Assembly (NCBI GenBank): GCA_031580945.1
Contig: JAVLBT010000032.1
Coordinates: forward strand, 1 to 24,084
DNA length: 24,084 bases
Origin: Gracilimonas sp031580945
GTDB lineage: Bacteria; Bacteroidota; Rhodothermia; Balneolales; Balneolaceae
Direction of reading: 5' to 3'
The notes under the pieces are model-generated. The model searched no databases and had not been told where the DNA came from. It saw nothing but the letters and a program-made list of their open reading frames with translations. Positions 7,185 to 15,181 of this stretch are shown piece by piece. The translations under genes and the position numbers were made by a program. Every line of letters begins with the position of its first letter. Position 1 is the stretch's first letter.

Positions 7185-8627
7185 TTATCCAACACTACCT
7201 TCCAGCTTCACATCAAGCAATGCATTTGCTTCGGTGGCAAATTCAAGTGGCAGCTCTTTTAAGACTTCCTTTACAAATCCGTTAATGATCATGGAAATGG
7301 CATCCTGCTCACTGATTCCCCGCTGCATCAGGTAGAAGATCTGCTCTTCTCCTACGCGAGAGGTTGAAGCCTCATGCTCCACACTTGCGGTTGGGTTTTG
7401 AGAAGAGATGTAAGGGAAAGTATGTGCGCCACAAGTCTGGCCAATCAACATCGAGTCACAAACTGAGTAATTACGGGCGCCATCAGCTCCTTTGTTAATT
7501 TTAACTTCTCCACGGTAACTATTGTTTGAGTGACCGGCCGAAATACCTTTTGAAATGATCGTACTCTTGGTATTCTTTCCAATATGGATCATTTTGGTTC
7601 CGGTATCTGCTTGCTGTCTTTTATTGGTAACAGCCACAGAGTAGAATTCACCTATCGAGTTATCACCCTGTAAAATCACGCTTGGGTATTTCAGGGTTAC
7701 GGCAGAACCCGTTTCAAGCTGAGTCCAGCTAATCTTGGAATTCTTACCGCGGCAGGCTCCACGTTTTGTCACAAAATTATAAATACCACCTTTCCCATCC
7801 TCGTCACCGGCATACCAGTTTTGGATAGTGGAGTATTTAATCTCGGCATTATCCATGGCTACCAATTCAACCACAGCGGCGTGCAACTGATGTTCATCAT
7901 ACATCGGAGCTGTACAACCTTCCAGGTAACTCACATGAGAATTGTCTTCAGCAATAATCAGCGTTCGTTCAAACTGACCGGAATTCATGTTGTTGATCCG
8001 GAAATAGGTAGAAAGCTCCATTGGGCAAATCGTATCCTTAGGCACATAGCAGAACGAACCATCAGAAAATACAGCAGAATTCAAGGCTGCGTAAAAATTA
8101 TCGCGTGCAGGAACAACCGAGCCCATATATTTTTCCACCAGTTCAGGGTGATTTTTAATAGCTTCAGAAATTGAGCAAAAGATCACTCCGGCTTCCGCCA
8201 GTTTCTCTTTGAACGAAGTAAATACTGATACACTGTCAAATACAGCATCTACAGCAACACCGGCCAGCGCTTTTTGCTCTTCAAGAGGAATTCCAAGCTT
8301 TTCATACGTTTCACGAATTTTTGGGTCTACCTCATCAAGGCTGTCTAATTTCGGTTTATTCTTTGGAGCTGAATAATATTGCAGTGAATCAAATTTTGGT
8401 TTTTCGTAGATGGCATTAAACCAATCCGGTTCTTCCATTTCCGTCCAGGCACGGTAGGCTTTTAAGCGGAATTCAAGCATCCACTCCGGTTCTTCTTTAC
8501 GGGCTGAAAGTTCCCGAATTATATCTTCATTGATTCCTTTTGGAAAATCTTCGTATTCAACATCGGTGGAAAAGCCATACTTATACTCTTCACCAATCAT
8601 TGATTCTAAGGCTTGCGTCTCGCTCAT
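7185..8627 (-). CDS. sufB: Fe-S cluster assembly scaffold protein SufB
   Basis: A SufB protein of 480 residues when started at the ATG at 8627 (MSETQA), the usual length. It is the scaffold subunit on which clusters form, in complex with SufC and SufD. Family segments are EYKYGFSTD near residue 13, ARKEEPEWMLEFRLKAYRAW near residue 42, the SDGSFCYVPKDT strand region, LEGCTAP, and the C-terminal CGAHTFPYI and VEHEASTSRVGEEQIFYL, which hold the conserved Cys and His expected near the cluster site. An upstream TTG at 8681 would extend the frame by 18 residues, but these are Lys-rich and unlike the family, so the ATG is preferred. This is the first gene of the suf operon; a promoter-like site lies about 100 nt upstream. 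Confidence 0.96.
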   Translation of the reverse strand: MSETQALESMIGEEYKYGFSTDVEYEDFPKGINEDIIRELSARKEEPEWMLEFRLKAYRAWTEMEEPDWFNAIYEKPKFDSLQYYSAPKNKPKLDSLDEVDPKIRETYEKLGIPLEEQKALAGVAVDAVFDSVSVFTSFKEKLAEAGVIFCSISEAIKNHPELVEKYMGSVVPARDNFYAALNSAVFSDGSFCYVPKDTICPMELSTYFRINNMNSGQFERTLIIAEDNSHVSYLEGCTAPMYDEHQLHAAVVELVAMDNAEIKYSTIQNWYAGDEDGKGGIYNFVTKRGACRGKNSKISWTQLETGSAVTLKYPSVILQGDNSIGEFYSVAVTNKRQQADTGTKMIHIGKNTKSTIISKGISAGHSNNSYRGEVKINKGADGARNYSVCDSMLIGQTCGAHTFPYISSQNPTASVEHEASTSRVGEEQIFYLMQRGISEQDAISMIINGFVKEVLKELPLEFATEANALLDVKLEGSVG

Positions 8628-8728
8628 TGGCTTTTTTTTTGTCTTAGGGTTTGCTCTTTTAATACTCTCGGAAATCAACAATCTTAATTATTCATCAAGT
8701 TGCTTTTCGAGCCTATTTAGATTGAGTA

Positions 8729-8760
8729 CAAATATACGAAATCTCCCTCTCTTAACTAAA
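8729..8760 (-). promoter_or_regulatory. Probable suf operon promoter, Bacteroidota type
   Basis: On the minus strand TATATTTG (8736-8729) matches the Bacteroidota -7 consensus TAnnTTTG exactly. TTTAG (8760-8756) lies 19 nt further upstream, where the TTTG-like -33 box is expected. Transcription would leave a 5' leader of about 95 nt before the sufB ATG. This is read by eye; no start-site data exist, and no IscR-like operator was recognised. Confidence 0.5.
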
Positions 8761-8784
8761 CCGAAATGATTGAGAATTTCTATT

Positions 8785-8814
8785 GCTGTAATTAGTACTT
8801 ACTGATCAATTTTG
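8785..8814 (+). promoter_or_regulatory. Possible tdk-nupC promoter
   Basis: CAATTTTG (8807-8814) is one base from the TAnnTTTG box, with a TTG at 8783-8785 about 21 nt upstream. It lies about 100 nt before the tdk ATG in the divergent sufB/tdk interval. The match is weak and could be chance in AT-rich DNA. Confidence 0.25.
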
Positions 8815-8917
8815 AATTATAGATTATTATCTGTTTTCTTCTTTCCTTTTCTCCTCTTGCCCTGATATATTCCGATTCAAAAATTATCAGGCTCAACAAA
8901 AGAATAATTTATAATTA

Positions 8918-9595
8918 ATGATTAACGAACCATCGTTAGCACCGCGTGAATTCGGTTGGATAGAAGTAGTTTGCGGAGGAATGTTCAGTGGTAAAACCGA
9001 GGAGCTTATCCGCAGGGCCAAACGAGCTCATATAGCCGGACAGAAAGTAGTGGTGGTAAAACCTGCATTAGACAAAAGGTATAGTGAAGAAGAAGTTGTA
9101 TCTCACAATGAAACGGCTCTTCCAAGTATTTTAGTAGACACCGCCGATCAAATTGTATTGCTAACTTCTGATGCTAAAGTAGTCTGTATTGATGAAGCAC
9201 AATTTTTCGATGAGCGAGTTGTAGATGTAGCAGACTCTCTCGCAAATGACGGCAAGCGTGTTATAGTTGCAGGCTTAGATATGGATTATAAAGGAAAACC
9301 TTTCGGCCCAATGCCCTATCTATTAGCTATTGCCGAGTTTGTAACAAAACTTCATGCTGTTTGTGCAGAAAGCGGTGTAATGGCTCATTATTCCCAACGG
9401 GTTGTGGAACAGGAAGGACAAGTTTTGGTAGGTGAATACGATGCTTATGAACCCCGAGCCCGTCACTGTTTCCGCCCCCCTTCCGATAAACGACGGGGTC
9501 GCCCCATAAAGCCTTTTAGTAACCCCACTTTTGAACAAGAGAACCGACCCAATAAAATTGAACAAGAAGAAGAAATAAATACTGAGCAAACCTAA
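8918..9595 (+). CDS. tdk: Thymidine kinase (type II) with altered zinc site
   Basis: A 225-residue type II thymidine kinase, which phosphorylates thymidine to dTMP with ATP in the salvage pathway. It has Walker A GGMFSGKTEEL (20-30), the catalytic acid in CIDEAQFF (E93), GLDMDYKGKPFG (119-130) and the substrate-binding lasso region. The family normally has a structural zinc held by two pairs, Cys-x-x-Cys and Cys-x-x-Cys/His. Here the first pair reads C149-A-E-S152 and the second A181-R-H-C184, so one ligand of each pair is missing. The C-terminal tail of about 40 residues is basic and then acidic, longer than in many homologues. The ATG at 8918 gives a normal N-terminus (IEVVCGGMFSGKT). Its stop overlaps the nupC start by one base (TAATG), so the two are probably translationally coupled. 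Confidence 0.93.
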   Translation: MINEPSLAPREFGWIEVVCGGMFSGKTEELIRRAKRAHIAGQKVVVVKPALDKRYSEEEVVSHNETALPSILVDTADQIVLLTSDAKVVCIDEAQFFDERVVDVADSLANDGKRVIVAGLDMDYKGKPFGPMPYLLAIAEFVTKLHAVCAESGVMAHYSQRVVEQEGQVLVGEYDAYEPRARHCFRPPSDKRRGRPIKPFSNPTFEQENRPNKIEQEEEINTEQT

Positions 9596-10923
9596 TGGAT
9601 ATTATACGAGGAATAATTGGCGTTGTAAGCATACTTGGCCTCGCCTTAATTTTTAGCAATAATCGTAAAAATATAAATTGGCGATTGGTCATAACTGGGA
9701 TTGGGATTCAGTTTCTTTTGGCGATTTTCATATTGAAAGCAGATGTATTAGCCGGCTACTGGGCGCCCTTGGGTTGGCCCATGCTTATGTTCCAAGAAAT
9801 AGCCAGTTTTTTCGTGGTTGTTTTAAATTATACCACAGAAGGAGCTTCTTTCATTTTTGGGCGGCTGGGACAAGGGCCCGAGCATCCAGATAGTCTCGGT
9901 GTTTTCTTTGCTTTCCAGGTATTACCTACTATTGTATTTTTTGCTTCACTGACAGCTATTCTTTATCACTACGGTATTCTTCAGTTCATTGTGAAAATAG
10001 TTTCAAAAGGAATGCAGAAACTTTTGGGGACATCCGGTGCTGAAACTCTATCTGTAGTGTCCAATATATTTGTGGGACAAACAGAGGCACCGCTTGTCAT
10101 TGAGCCATATATTAAAAAATTAACAAAATCGGAGTTGCTGGTCGTTATGACCGGTGGAATGGCAACCATTGCCGGTGGAGTTTTAGCCGCTTATGTGGCT
10201 ATGCTCGGCACTCCTTTTGCCGAAGCCAACGGTTTAGAGATTACAGTTGCACAACAATTATTTGCTGAACGTTTACTGGGAGCAAGTTTGATGGCTGCTC
10301 CTGCTGCCTTAGTGATTGCTAAAATATTATATCCCGAAGACGGGGACCCCGTTACAAAAGGTGATGTTAAAATGAGTGTAGAAAAAACAGATGCCAATGG
10401 TATCGATGCAGCTGCTTCTGGAGCTGGGACGGGTCTTAAACTTGCTTTAAATGTAGGCGCCATGCTATTGGCTTTCATAGCATTACTGGCAATGTTTAAT
10501 GGTATTTTAGGTTGGGGAAGTGATCTTTTGGGGATTACCGGATTACTTGGTGAAAGCCTGACTATTGAAATGGTTCTTGGCTGGATATTTGCCCCTTTAG
10601 CATGGCTGATCGGAGTGCCATGGGCAGATGCAATTAATATGGGATCTTTGTTGGGTACTAAAATTGTTCTAAATGAGTTCGTAGCATACCTGAAATTAGC
10701 GGAAGAAGTTTCTGCAGCAAATATCTCACCTAAAACAATAGCGATGGCAACATTTGCGTTGTGTGGTTTTGCTAATTTTTCCTCTATTGCCATCCAGATT
10801 GGTGGAATCGGTGGATTGGCGCCGAGCAGAAAGTCGGAATTAGCCAAATTTGGCGTTAAAGCCGTTTTTGCCGGTACGTTAGCAAATTTAATGACGGCTA
10901 CTTTTGCCGGAATGCTCTTTTAA
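9595..10923 (+). CDS. nupC: Concentrative nucleoside transporter (CNT/NupC family)
   Basis: A 442-residue inner-membrane protein of the CNT family, which imports nucleosides driven by Na+ or H+. Diagnostic segments are NIFVGQTEAPLVIEPY (around residue 152), TGGMATIAGGVLAAYVAML (around 185), LLGTKIVLNEFVAY (around 350) and CGFANFSSIAIQIGGIGGLAP (around 385). Multiple hydrophobic stretches run through the protein, with a hydrophilic insert near residues 245-285 (PEDGDPVTKGDVKMS and following). Preference for pyrimidine or purine nucleosides and the coupling ion cannot be decided here. The one-base overlap with the thymidine kinase gene upstream makes a joint role in thymidine uptake and trapping likely. 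The parvulin gene starts 36 nt downstream with no terminator between. Confidence 0.95.
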   Translation: MDIIRGIIGVVSILGLALIFSNNRKNINWRLVITGIGIQFLLAIFILKADVLAGYWAPLGWPMLMFQEIASFFVVVLNYTTEGASFIFGRLGQGPEHPDSLGVFFAFQVLPTIVFFASLTAILYHYGILQFIVKIVSKGMQKLLGTSGAETLSVVSNIFVGQTEAPLVIEPYIKKLTKSELLVVMTGGMATIAGGVLAAYVAMLGTPFAEANGLEITVAQQLFAERLLGASLMAAPAALVIAKILYPEDGDPVTKGDVKMSVEKTDANGIDAAASGAGTGLKLALNVGAMLLAFIALLAMFNGILGWGSDLLGITGLLGESLTIEMVLGWIFAPLAWLIGVPWADAINMGSLLGTKIVLNEFVAYLKLAEEVSAANISPKTIAMATFALCGFANFSSIAIQIGGIGGLAPSRKSELAKFGVKAVFAGTLANLMTATFAGMLF

Positions 10924-10959
10924 TCTTGAACTTAAAATTAAATCAGTAAAATTATTGCA

Positions 10960-12903
10960 ATGACAAACTACATCTTGAAGTTTGTATCGATCATTTTATT
11001 CCTATTTCTAACCAATATCTCGTTTGAAACCGCTGCACAAACGGCTGCAGAGAATACCGTGGTAGGCTCGGTTGGTAATGAAACTGTTACCTATAAAGAA
11101 GTAAAAGAAAACTTCTCATCAGGCGAGGCTGACGCCCCTTCCCTTTCTCAATTGGAGGAATTTTTACCGGTTTACCTCGATTTCAGAGCTAAACTTTTGG
11201 CGGCTAAAGATGAAGGATATTTCGAAAACCCTTCCATCAATGAGGAACACAAGCAATATGCTAAGCAGGCAGCTTATGCTTATTGGTTGAATAATGAAAT
11301 AAAACCGGCTGCTTTCGAACATTATAAAAAACGAGCTGAAGTAGAGTTAAAAACATATCACATATTAGTTGCTTTACCAGAAAATGCTTCCGAACAACAG
11401 GAGCAAGAGGCTATTGCTAAGCTGAAAGAAGCCAAAGAACAAATGCAAAGCGGTGTTCCTTTAAATGAGGTGAATGAGGAATATTCTACGGTAAGAAATG
11501 GCCGCAGTATGGGTGGAGACCTCCCCTGGATATCGGCTGGAAGAACTGTTCCTGAATTTGAAGATACTGCATACAATTTGGAGGTTGGAGAAGTCTCAGA
11601 GCCATTTAAAACCCAATTTGGGTATCACATTATGTTACTTCAAGATAAAAGAGAGCGAACCCCGGCCCGATTTACCCGCCATATTTTTGTTCGTGCCACC
11701 AACGATACTGCCGCTTACAACAAAATTACTGAAGCTTACGATGCTTTAGAAAGTGGAGAACAATGGGGATTGGTAGTTGAAGAGTATACTGAAGACCCTC
11801 CTTCAGCCAGAAACAGCGGACGTATTGGATGGGTAAGTTACCAGGAAAATTTCCAGACTGATTTTGTAGATGCCGTTATGGGGGTCGATCCTGAAGCCTC
11901 CTATTCCTCTCCTGTTCAAACCAGCTATGGGTATCATATTTTTAGAGTCGATTCAGTTCAAACATATAGTAGCGAAGAAGCGCGAGACCAAGAACTTATG
12001 GATCAGCTTTCTAATACTTCTTATTTCACAGAGAGTAATGCCTTTGTGATAGATTACATCAAAGATGAGCTGCCTTATCAGGAATTTCCTGAAAAACTCA
12101 GCGATTACAAACAATGGGTAACGGGAAAAGATAGCACTACTTTTGATTCACTCCCCACGCCCCCTCTAAATATGTATAAGGTGATTGCACAACTTTCAGA
12201 TTATTCATTTACACTGAGTGATTATCATTCATTTCTCCTTGACAGATATGATAATATACAAGCTGCATCCTATCGAGATACCTGGTTTGATGAATTTACA
12301 AATAGCATGGTTGACAATAATATGATCGAAATAACAGTAGATCGTTATCCTGAATTTGAACAACAATCAGAAAGCTATTTAAATGGTTTAGTGGTCTATC
12401 AGATAAATGATGACAAAGTTTGGAATCCTGCTAAGGTTGATTCTACCAAGTTGAAAAAGATGTATGAGGAAAATCCCAATTCTTATACCTATTCCGATCG
12501 GCCTCATTTCTATCTCTTAACAGCACGTCATGACTCCACCTTGAATAAAGCCATAGATTTTGTGAATAACGGCGGAAGTCCTGACAGCCTCCGGGCAAAT
12601 ATTGACCGTCTTGGAGTGAGAATGGATTCCACAAGCATGATTCAGGATAAGCCTTACACTCGACTTAAATCTATGGATCCACAGTCTTTTTCAGAAATTT
12701 TCGATTATAATGAAGGGAAAGCAGTACTTTGGCTTCAGCAAGTTTTACCGGCTCGCCAAATGACTTTTAAAGAGGCTTTTAACCGAATATTTTCTGAATA
12801 TCAGCCTCAGCGTGAACAAGAATGGTTAGAAGAACTACGAGATAAATATAATGTTCAACCTCATTTTGATAAACTTCGAACAGCCTACCGGCAAGATTCC
12901 TAA
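10960..12903 (+). CDS. Secreted peptidyl-prolyl isomerase with two parvulin domains
   Basis: A 647-residue exported protein with an N-terminal signal peptide (hydrophobic IILFLFLTNI, then TAAQT near residue 27). A SurA/PpiD-like N-terminal helical region follows, then two PpiC-type parvulin domains at about 131-230 (starts TYHILVAL, ends GYHIMLLQDK) and 237-335 (starts FTRHIFVRAT, ends GYHIFRVDSV). The C-terminal 300 residues are hydrophilic, without a recognised domain. Such proteins assist folding of outer-membrane or secreted proteins in the periplasm. It is the first of three consecutive parvulin-related genes, 9 nt before the next one. The start is the ATG at 10960, ahead of the signal peptide. 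I recall tandem parvulins next to moxR in Bacteroidota, so the layout is not unique, but the function of this member is unknown. Confidence 0.9.
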   Translation: MTNYILKFVSIILFLFLTNISFETAAQTAAENTVVGSVGNETVTYKEVKENFSSGEADAPSLSQLEEFLPVYLDFRAKLLAAKDEGYFENPSINEEHKQYAKQAAYAYWLNNEIKPAAFEHYKKRAEVELKTYHILVALPENASEQQEQEAIAKLKEAKEQMQSGVPLNEVNEEYSTVRNGRSMGGDLPWISAGRTVPEFEDTAYNLEVGEVSEPFKTQFGYHIMLLQDKRERTPARFTRHIFVRATNDTAAYNKITEAYDALESGEQWGLVVEEYTEDPPSARNSGRIGWVSYQENFQTDFVDAVMGVDPEASYSSPVQTSYGYHIFRVDSVQTYSSEEARDQELMDQLSNTSYFTESNAFVIDYIKDELPYQEFPEKLSDYKQWVTGKDSTTFDSLPTPPLNMYKVIAQLSDYSFTLSDYHSFLLDRYDNIQAASYRDTWFDEFTNSMVDNNMIEITVDRYPEFEQQSESYLNGLVVYQINDDKVWNPAKVDSTKLKKMYEENPNSYTYSDRPHFYLLTARHDSTLNKAIDFVNNGGSPDSLRANIDRLGVRMDSTSMIQDKPYTRLKSMDPQSFSEIFDYNEGKAVLWLQQVLPARQMTFKEAFNRIFSEYQPQREQEWLEELRDKYNVQPHFDKLRTAYRQDS

Positions 12904-12912
12904 TACATTCAA

Positions 12913-13821
12913 ATGAGATTCTACTTACCAGTCTTATTATTTTTAACTCTGTTAATTAGCAGGTGTAGTGCATCCGTTAATGACAGCGATGAAATTTTAG
13001 CTGAAGTTGGGAATAACACCCTCACCAAAAAGTTCGCAAAGTCTCAAATTCCTACTCATATTTTTCAACAAGACAGTTTGCAAGCGTACCAAAACTATCG
13101 GGATGACTGGATTCGCCGGCAAATAATCTTGGAAGAAGCGTCGAGACTTAATTTTATGGATCAACCCGGTGTACAGGAAAAAATTCAACGGCTCCGAGAA
13201 GAATTCATCCTGCAATCGGTTCAAGATTACATTATCAACGAGTTTGAAGGTGACATCGAGGTAAGCGAACAAGAAGCACGAAGTTACTATCAGCAAAACA
13301 AGGATAAATTTACTTTAGAAGAGCAGTATGTGCAATACAGACATGTAATCACTGAGAGTAATGTTGCAGCGGAAAGTGCCAAGGAAGAACTAATGAGAGG
13401 TATAGAATGGGAAGTAGTAGCAAGGAGATATTCAAAATACCCGGAACTCAAAATTCGAGAATCTGAAAAATACTGGCCAATATCTATTGCAGGTGGAGAT
13501 ATTGCCACTTTAAACCGATACTTACGAATTATTGGACCATCCGAAATTTCCCCAACTTTTCGATCAGGCAATGAATTTCATTTTGTACAGTTAACAGATG
13601 AGCGGCCTGAAGGAGACCATCCGGAACTAACTTGGTTGATAGATCAAATCCGGGAATGGTTAATCCTTGAAAAACGTAAAAGAGCATTCAACACATACGT
13701 TAAGAATCTTTATCTTCAGGCACAGGCGAACAACGAAATTAAATTATATAACTTAGACAATGAGGGTAATACCTCAGAAACTGACACCGTTTCATTGAAT
13801 CAAATTACTAATGAAGAATAA
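12913..13821 (+). CDS. Lipoprotein with degenerate parvulin/SurA-like domain
   Basis: A 302-residue predicted lipoprotein. The signal sequence ends in a lipobox-like LISRC, so Cys18 is the likely lipidation site. Residues about 30-135 look like the SurA/PpiD N-terminal helical chaperone region (LQAYQNYRDDWIRRQIILEEA). Residues about 137-228 follow the outline of a parvulin domain (VQYRHVITES to EFHFVQLTDER), but the central glycine-rich MGGDL-type segment and the second conserved His (GYH) are missing, so isomerase activity is doubtful. It may act as a chaperone or partner of its neighbours. It starts 9 nt after the upstream parvulin gene, and its end overlaps the surA-like gene by 11 nt, which argues for coupled expression. 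The family call is by layout and partial motifs. Confidence 0.82.
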   Translation: MRFYLPVLLFLTLLISRCSASVNDSDEILAEVGNNTLTKKFAKSQIPTHIFQQDSLQAYQNYRDDWIRRQIILEEASRLNFMDQPGVQEKIQRLREEFILQSVQDYIINEFEGDIEVSEQEARSYYQQNKDKFTLEEQYVQYRHVITESNVAAESAKEELMRGIEWEVVARRYSKYPELKIRESEKYWPISIAGGDIATLNRYLRIIGPSEISPTFRSGNEFHFVQLTDERPEGDHPELTWLIDQIREWLILEKRKRAFNTYVKNLYLQAQANNEIKLYNLDNEGNTSETDTVSLNQITNEE

Positions 13822-15181
13822 ACTATTTGTCATCCCTCTCTTTTTATTACTACTTTTATTTTCAAGTACTACCCAGGCACAAGCCCCCCCTCAATTAGCA
13901 GATCAGATTGTAGCTCATGTAAATGAGCACGTTATTCTTAAATCTGATGTTGATCAGCTTGTAAGTGACTACATGCGTCAAGCTCGCGCTGCCGACCAAA
14001 ATGTGGAGTTTAGTCGTGAACTTTGGTTTGAATTTCTTAAACAAGAAGTAGATCGAAAAGTCCTTCTTGAAAAAGCAGAAATTGATTCCATTACTGTATC
14101 AAATGAGCAAGTCTCTCTCCAAATGGATCAACGAATTCAGCAGCTTACTGCCCAAGCCGGAAGTGAACAAGCTTTAGAGCAGGCCTTTGGGAAATCTATT
14201 ATTCAGCTTAAAGCTGATTTTAGAGAAGATTTCAGAGAACAAATGTTGGCCAGCAGGGTTCAAGAACAAAAGAGACAGTCTATTACCATAACCCGGCCTG
14301 AAGTGGAAGATTTTTTTAATGCTATTCCCACTGATTCCCTCCCCACTATTCCCGAGCAGGTTTCACTTTCTCAGATTGTGAAAATACCACCGGCCCGTGG
14401 AGATGCCAAGGAGCGAGCTTTTGAATTTGCAGAACAGCTGAGAGATTCGATTGTAGTGCACGGGAAAAGTATTGAGGAGCTTGCCCGAAGGCATAGCGAG
14501 GACAGTAATTCAGCTTCAATGGGCGGATTGTTGCCGTTAATGTCGTTGGATGAATTGGTTCCAGAATACTCAGCCGCAGCGGCTGCCCTTCAACCCGGCG
14601 GTGTATCTGAAGTGGTAGAAACACAATATGGATATCACGTGATACAACTCGATCGGCGTATTGGTGACCGGATTGAAACCCGGCATATTTTAATAACTGT
14701 AGATGGAAGTGAGCTCGACGAAGAGTATGCCATCAACAGATTGAATGCCATCAGAGACAGTATTTTAGCCAATCCGGAAGTGAAATTCCCTGCAGTAGCA
14801 AAAGAGTTGAGTGAAGATCCCAACACAGCACCCTATGGAGGTAAAATATTTGATCCCCAAACAGGTGAGAGACTTATAGCTTTAAACCGGTTAGATCCTG
14901 CAATGTATCGCGTAGTATTATTAATGGATGAAGAAGGAGCCATTTCGGAGCCACGTTCTTTTACAATCCAAAGTCAGAATAAAAAAGCATATCGAATAGT
15001 TCGTTTAGACAAACAAGTGCCCGAACACATTGCCAATTTAGAGCAGGATTACGAACGCATCAAAAATATAGCTTTACAGCAAAAACAATTCAGAGTTATG
15101 CAGGAGTGGATGCAAGAAATCAAGGAAGACGTCTATATAGAATATAAAATTGATGTGCCAGGTACGGAGACAAATCTATGA
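13811..15181 (+). CDS. surA: SurA-like periplasmic chaperone/peptidyl-prolyl isomerase
   Basis: A 456-residue SurA-like protein, close to the usual SurA length. It has a signal peptide (residues 1 to about 25, ending TTQAQA), a SurA N-terminal domain (about 28-160, beginning LADQIVAHVNEHVILKSDVD), parvulin domain 1 (about 181-282, with ARRHSEDSNSASMGG and YGYHVIQL) and parvulin domain 2 (about 290-395, RHILITVD to the LSEDPNTAPYGG region). The family escorts unfolded outer-membrane proteins across the periplasm. The ATG at 13811 lies inside the end of the upstream gene, and the ATGA at 15178-15181 joins it to moxR, so the three genes form a tight unit. E. coli SurA has the same domain order; functional equivalence is inferred. 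Confidence 0.92.
   Translation: MKNKLFVIPLFLLLLLFSSTTQAQAPPQLADQIVAHVNEHVILKSDVDQLVSDYMRQARAADQNVEFSRELWFEFLKQEVDRKVLLEKAEIDSITVSNEQVSLQMDQRIQQLTAQAGSEQALEQAFGKSIIQLKADFREDFREQMLASRVQEQKRQSITITRPEVEDFFNAIPTDSLPTIPEQVSLSQIVKIPPARGDAKERAFEFAEQLRDSIVVHGKSIEELARRHSEDSNSASMGGLLPLMSLDELVPEYSAAAAALQPGGVSEVVETQYGYHVIQLDRRIGDRIETRHILITVDGSELDEEYAINRLNAIRDSILANPEVKFPAVAKELSEDPNTAPYGGKIFDPQTGERLIALNRLDPAMYRVVLLMDEEGAISEPRSFTIQSQNKKAYRIVRLDKQVPEHIANLEQDYERIKNIALQQKQFRVMQEWMQEIKEDVYIEYKIDVPGTETNL

Noticed and set aside
8628..8681. TTG start extending sufB by 18 residues
   Set aside because: The extension is Lys-rich and unlike SufB N-termini. The ATG at 8627 gives the family-like start and usual length.
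10191..10847. Long minus-strand open frame of 218 codons inside nupC
   Set aside because: It is antisense to a clear transporter gene, has odd Ser/Ala/Pro-rich composition, no recognisable motif and no context. It is a shadow of the coding frame.
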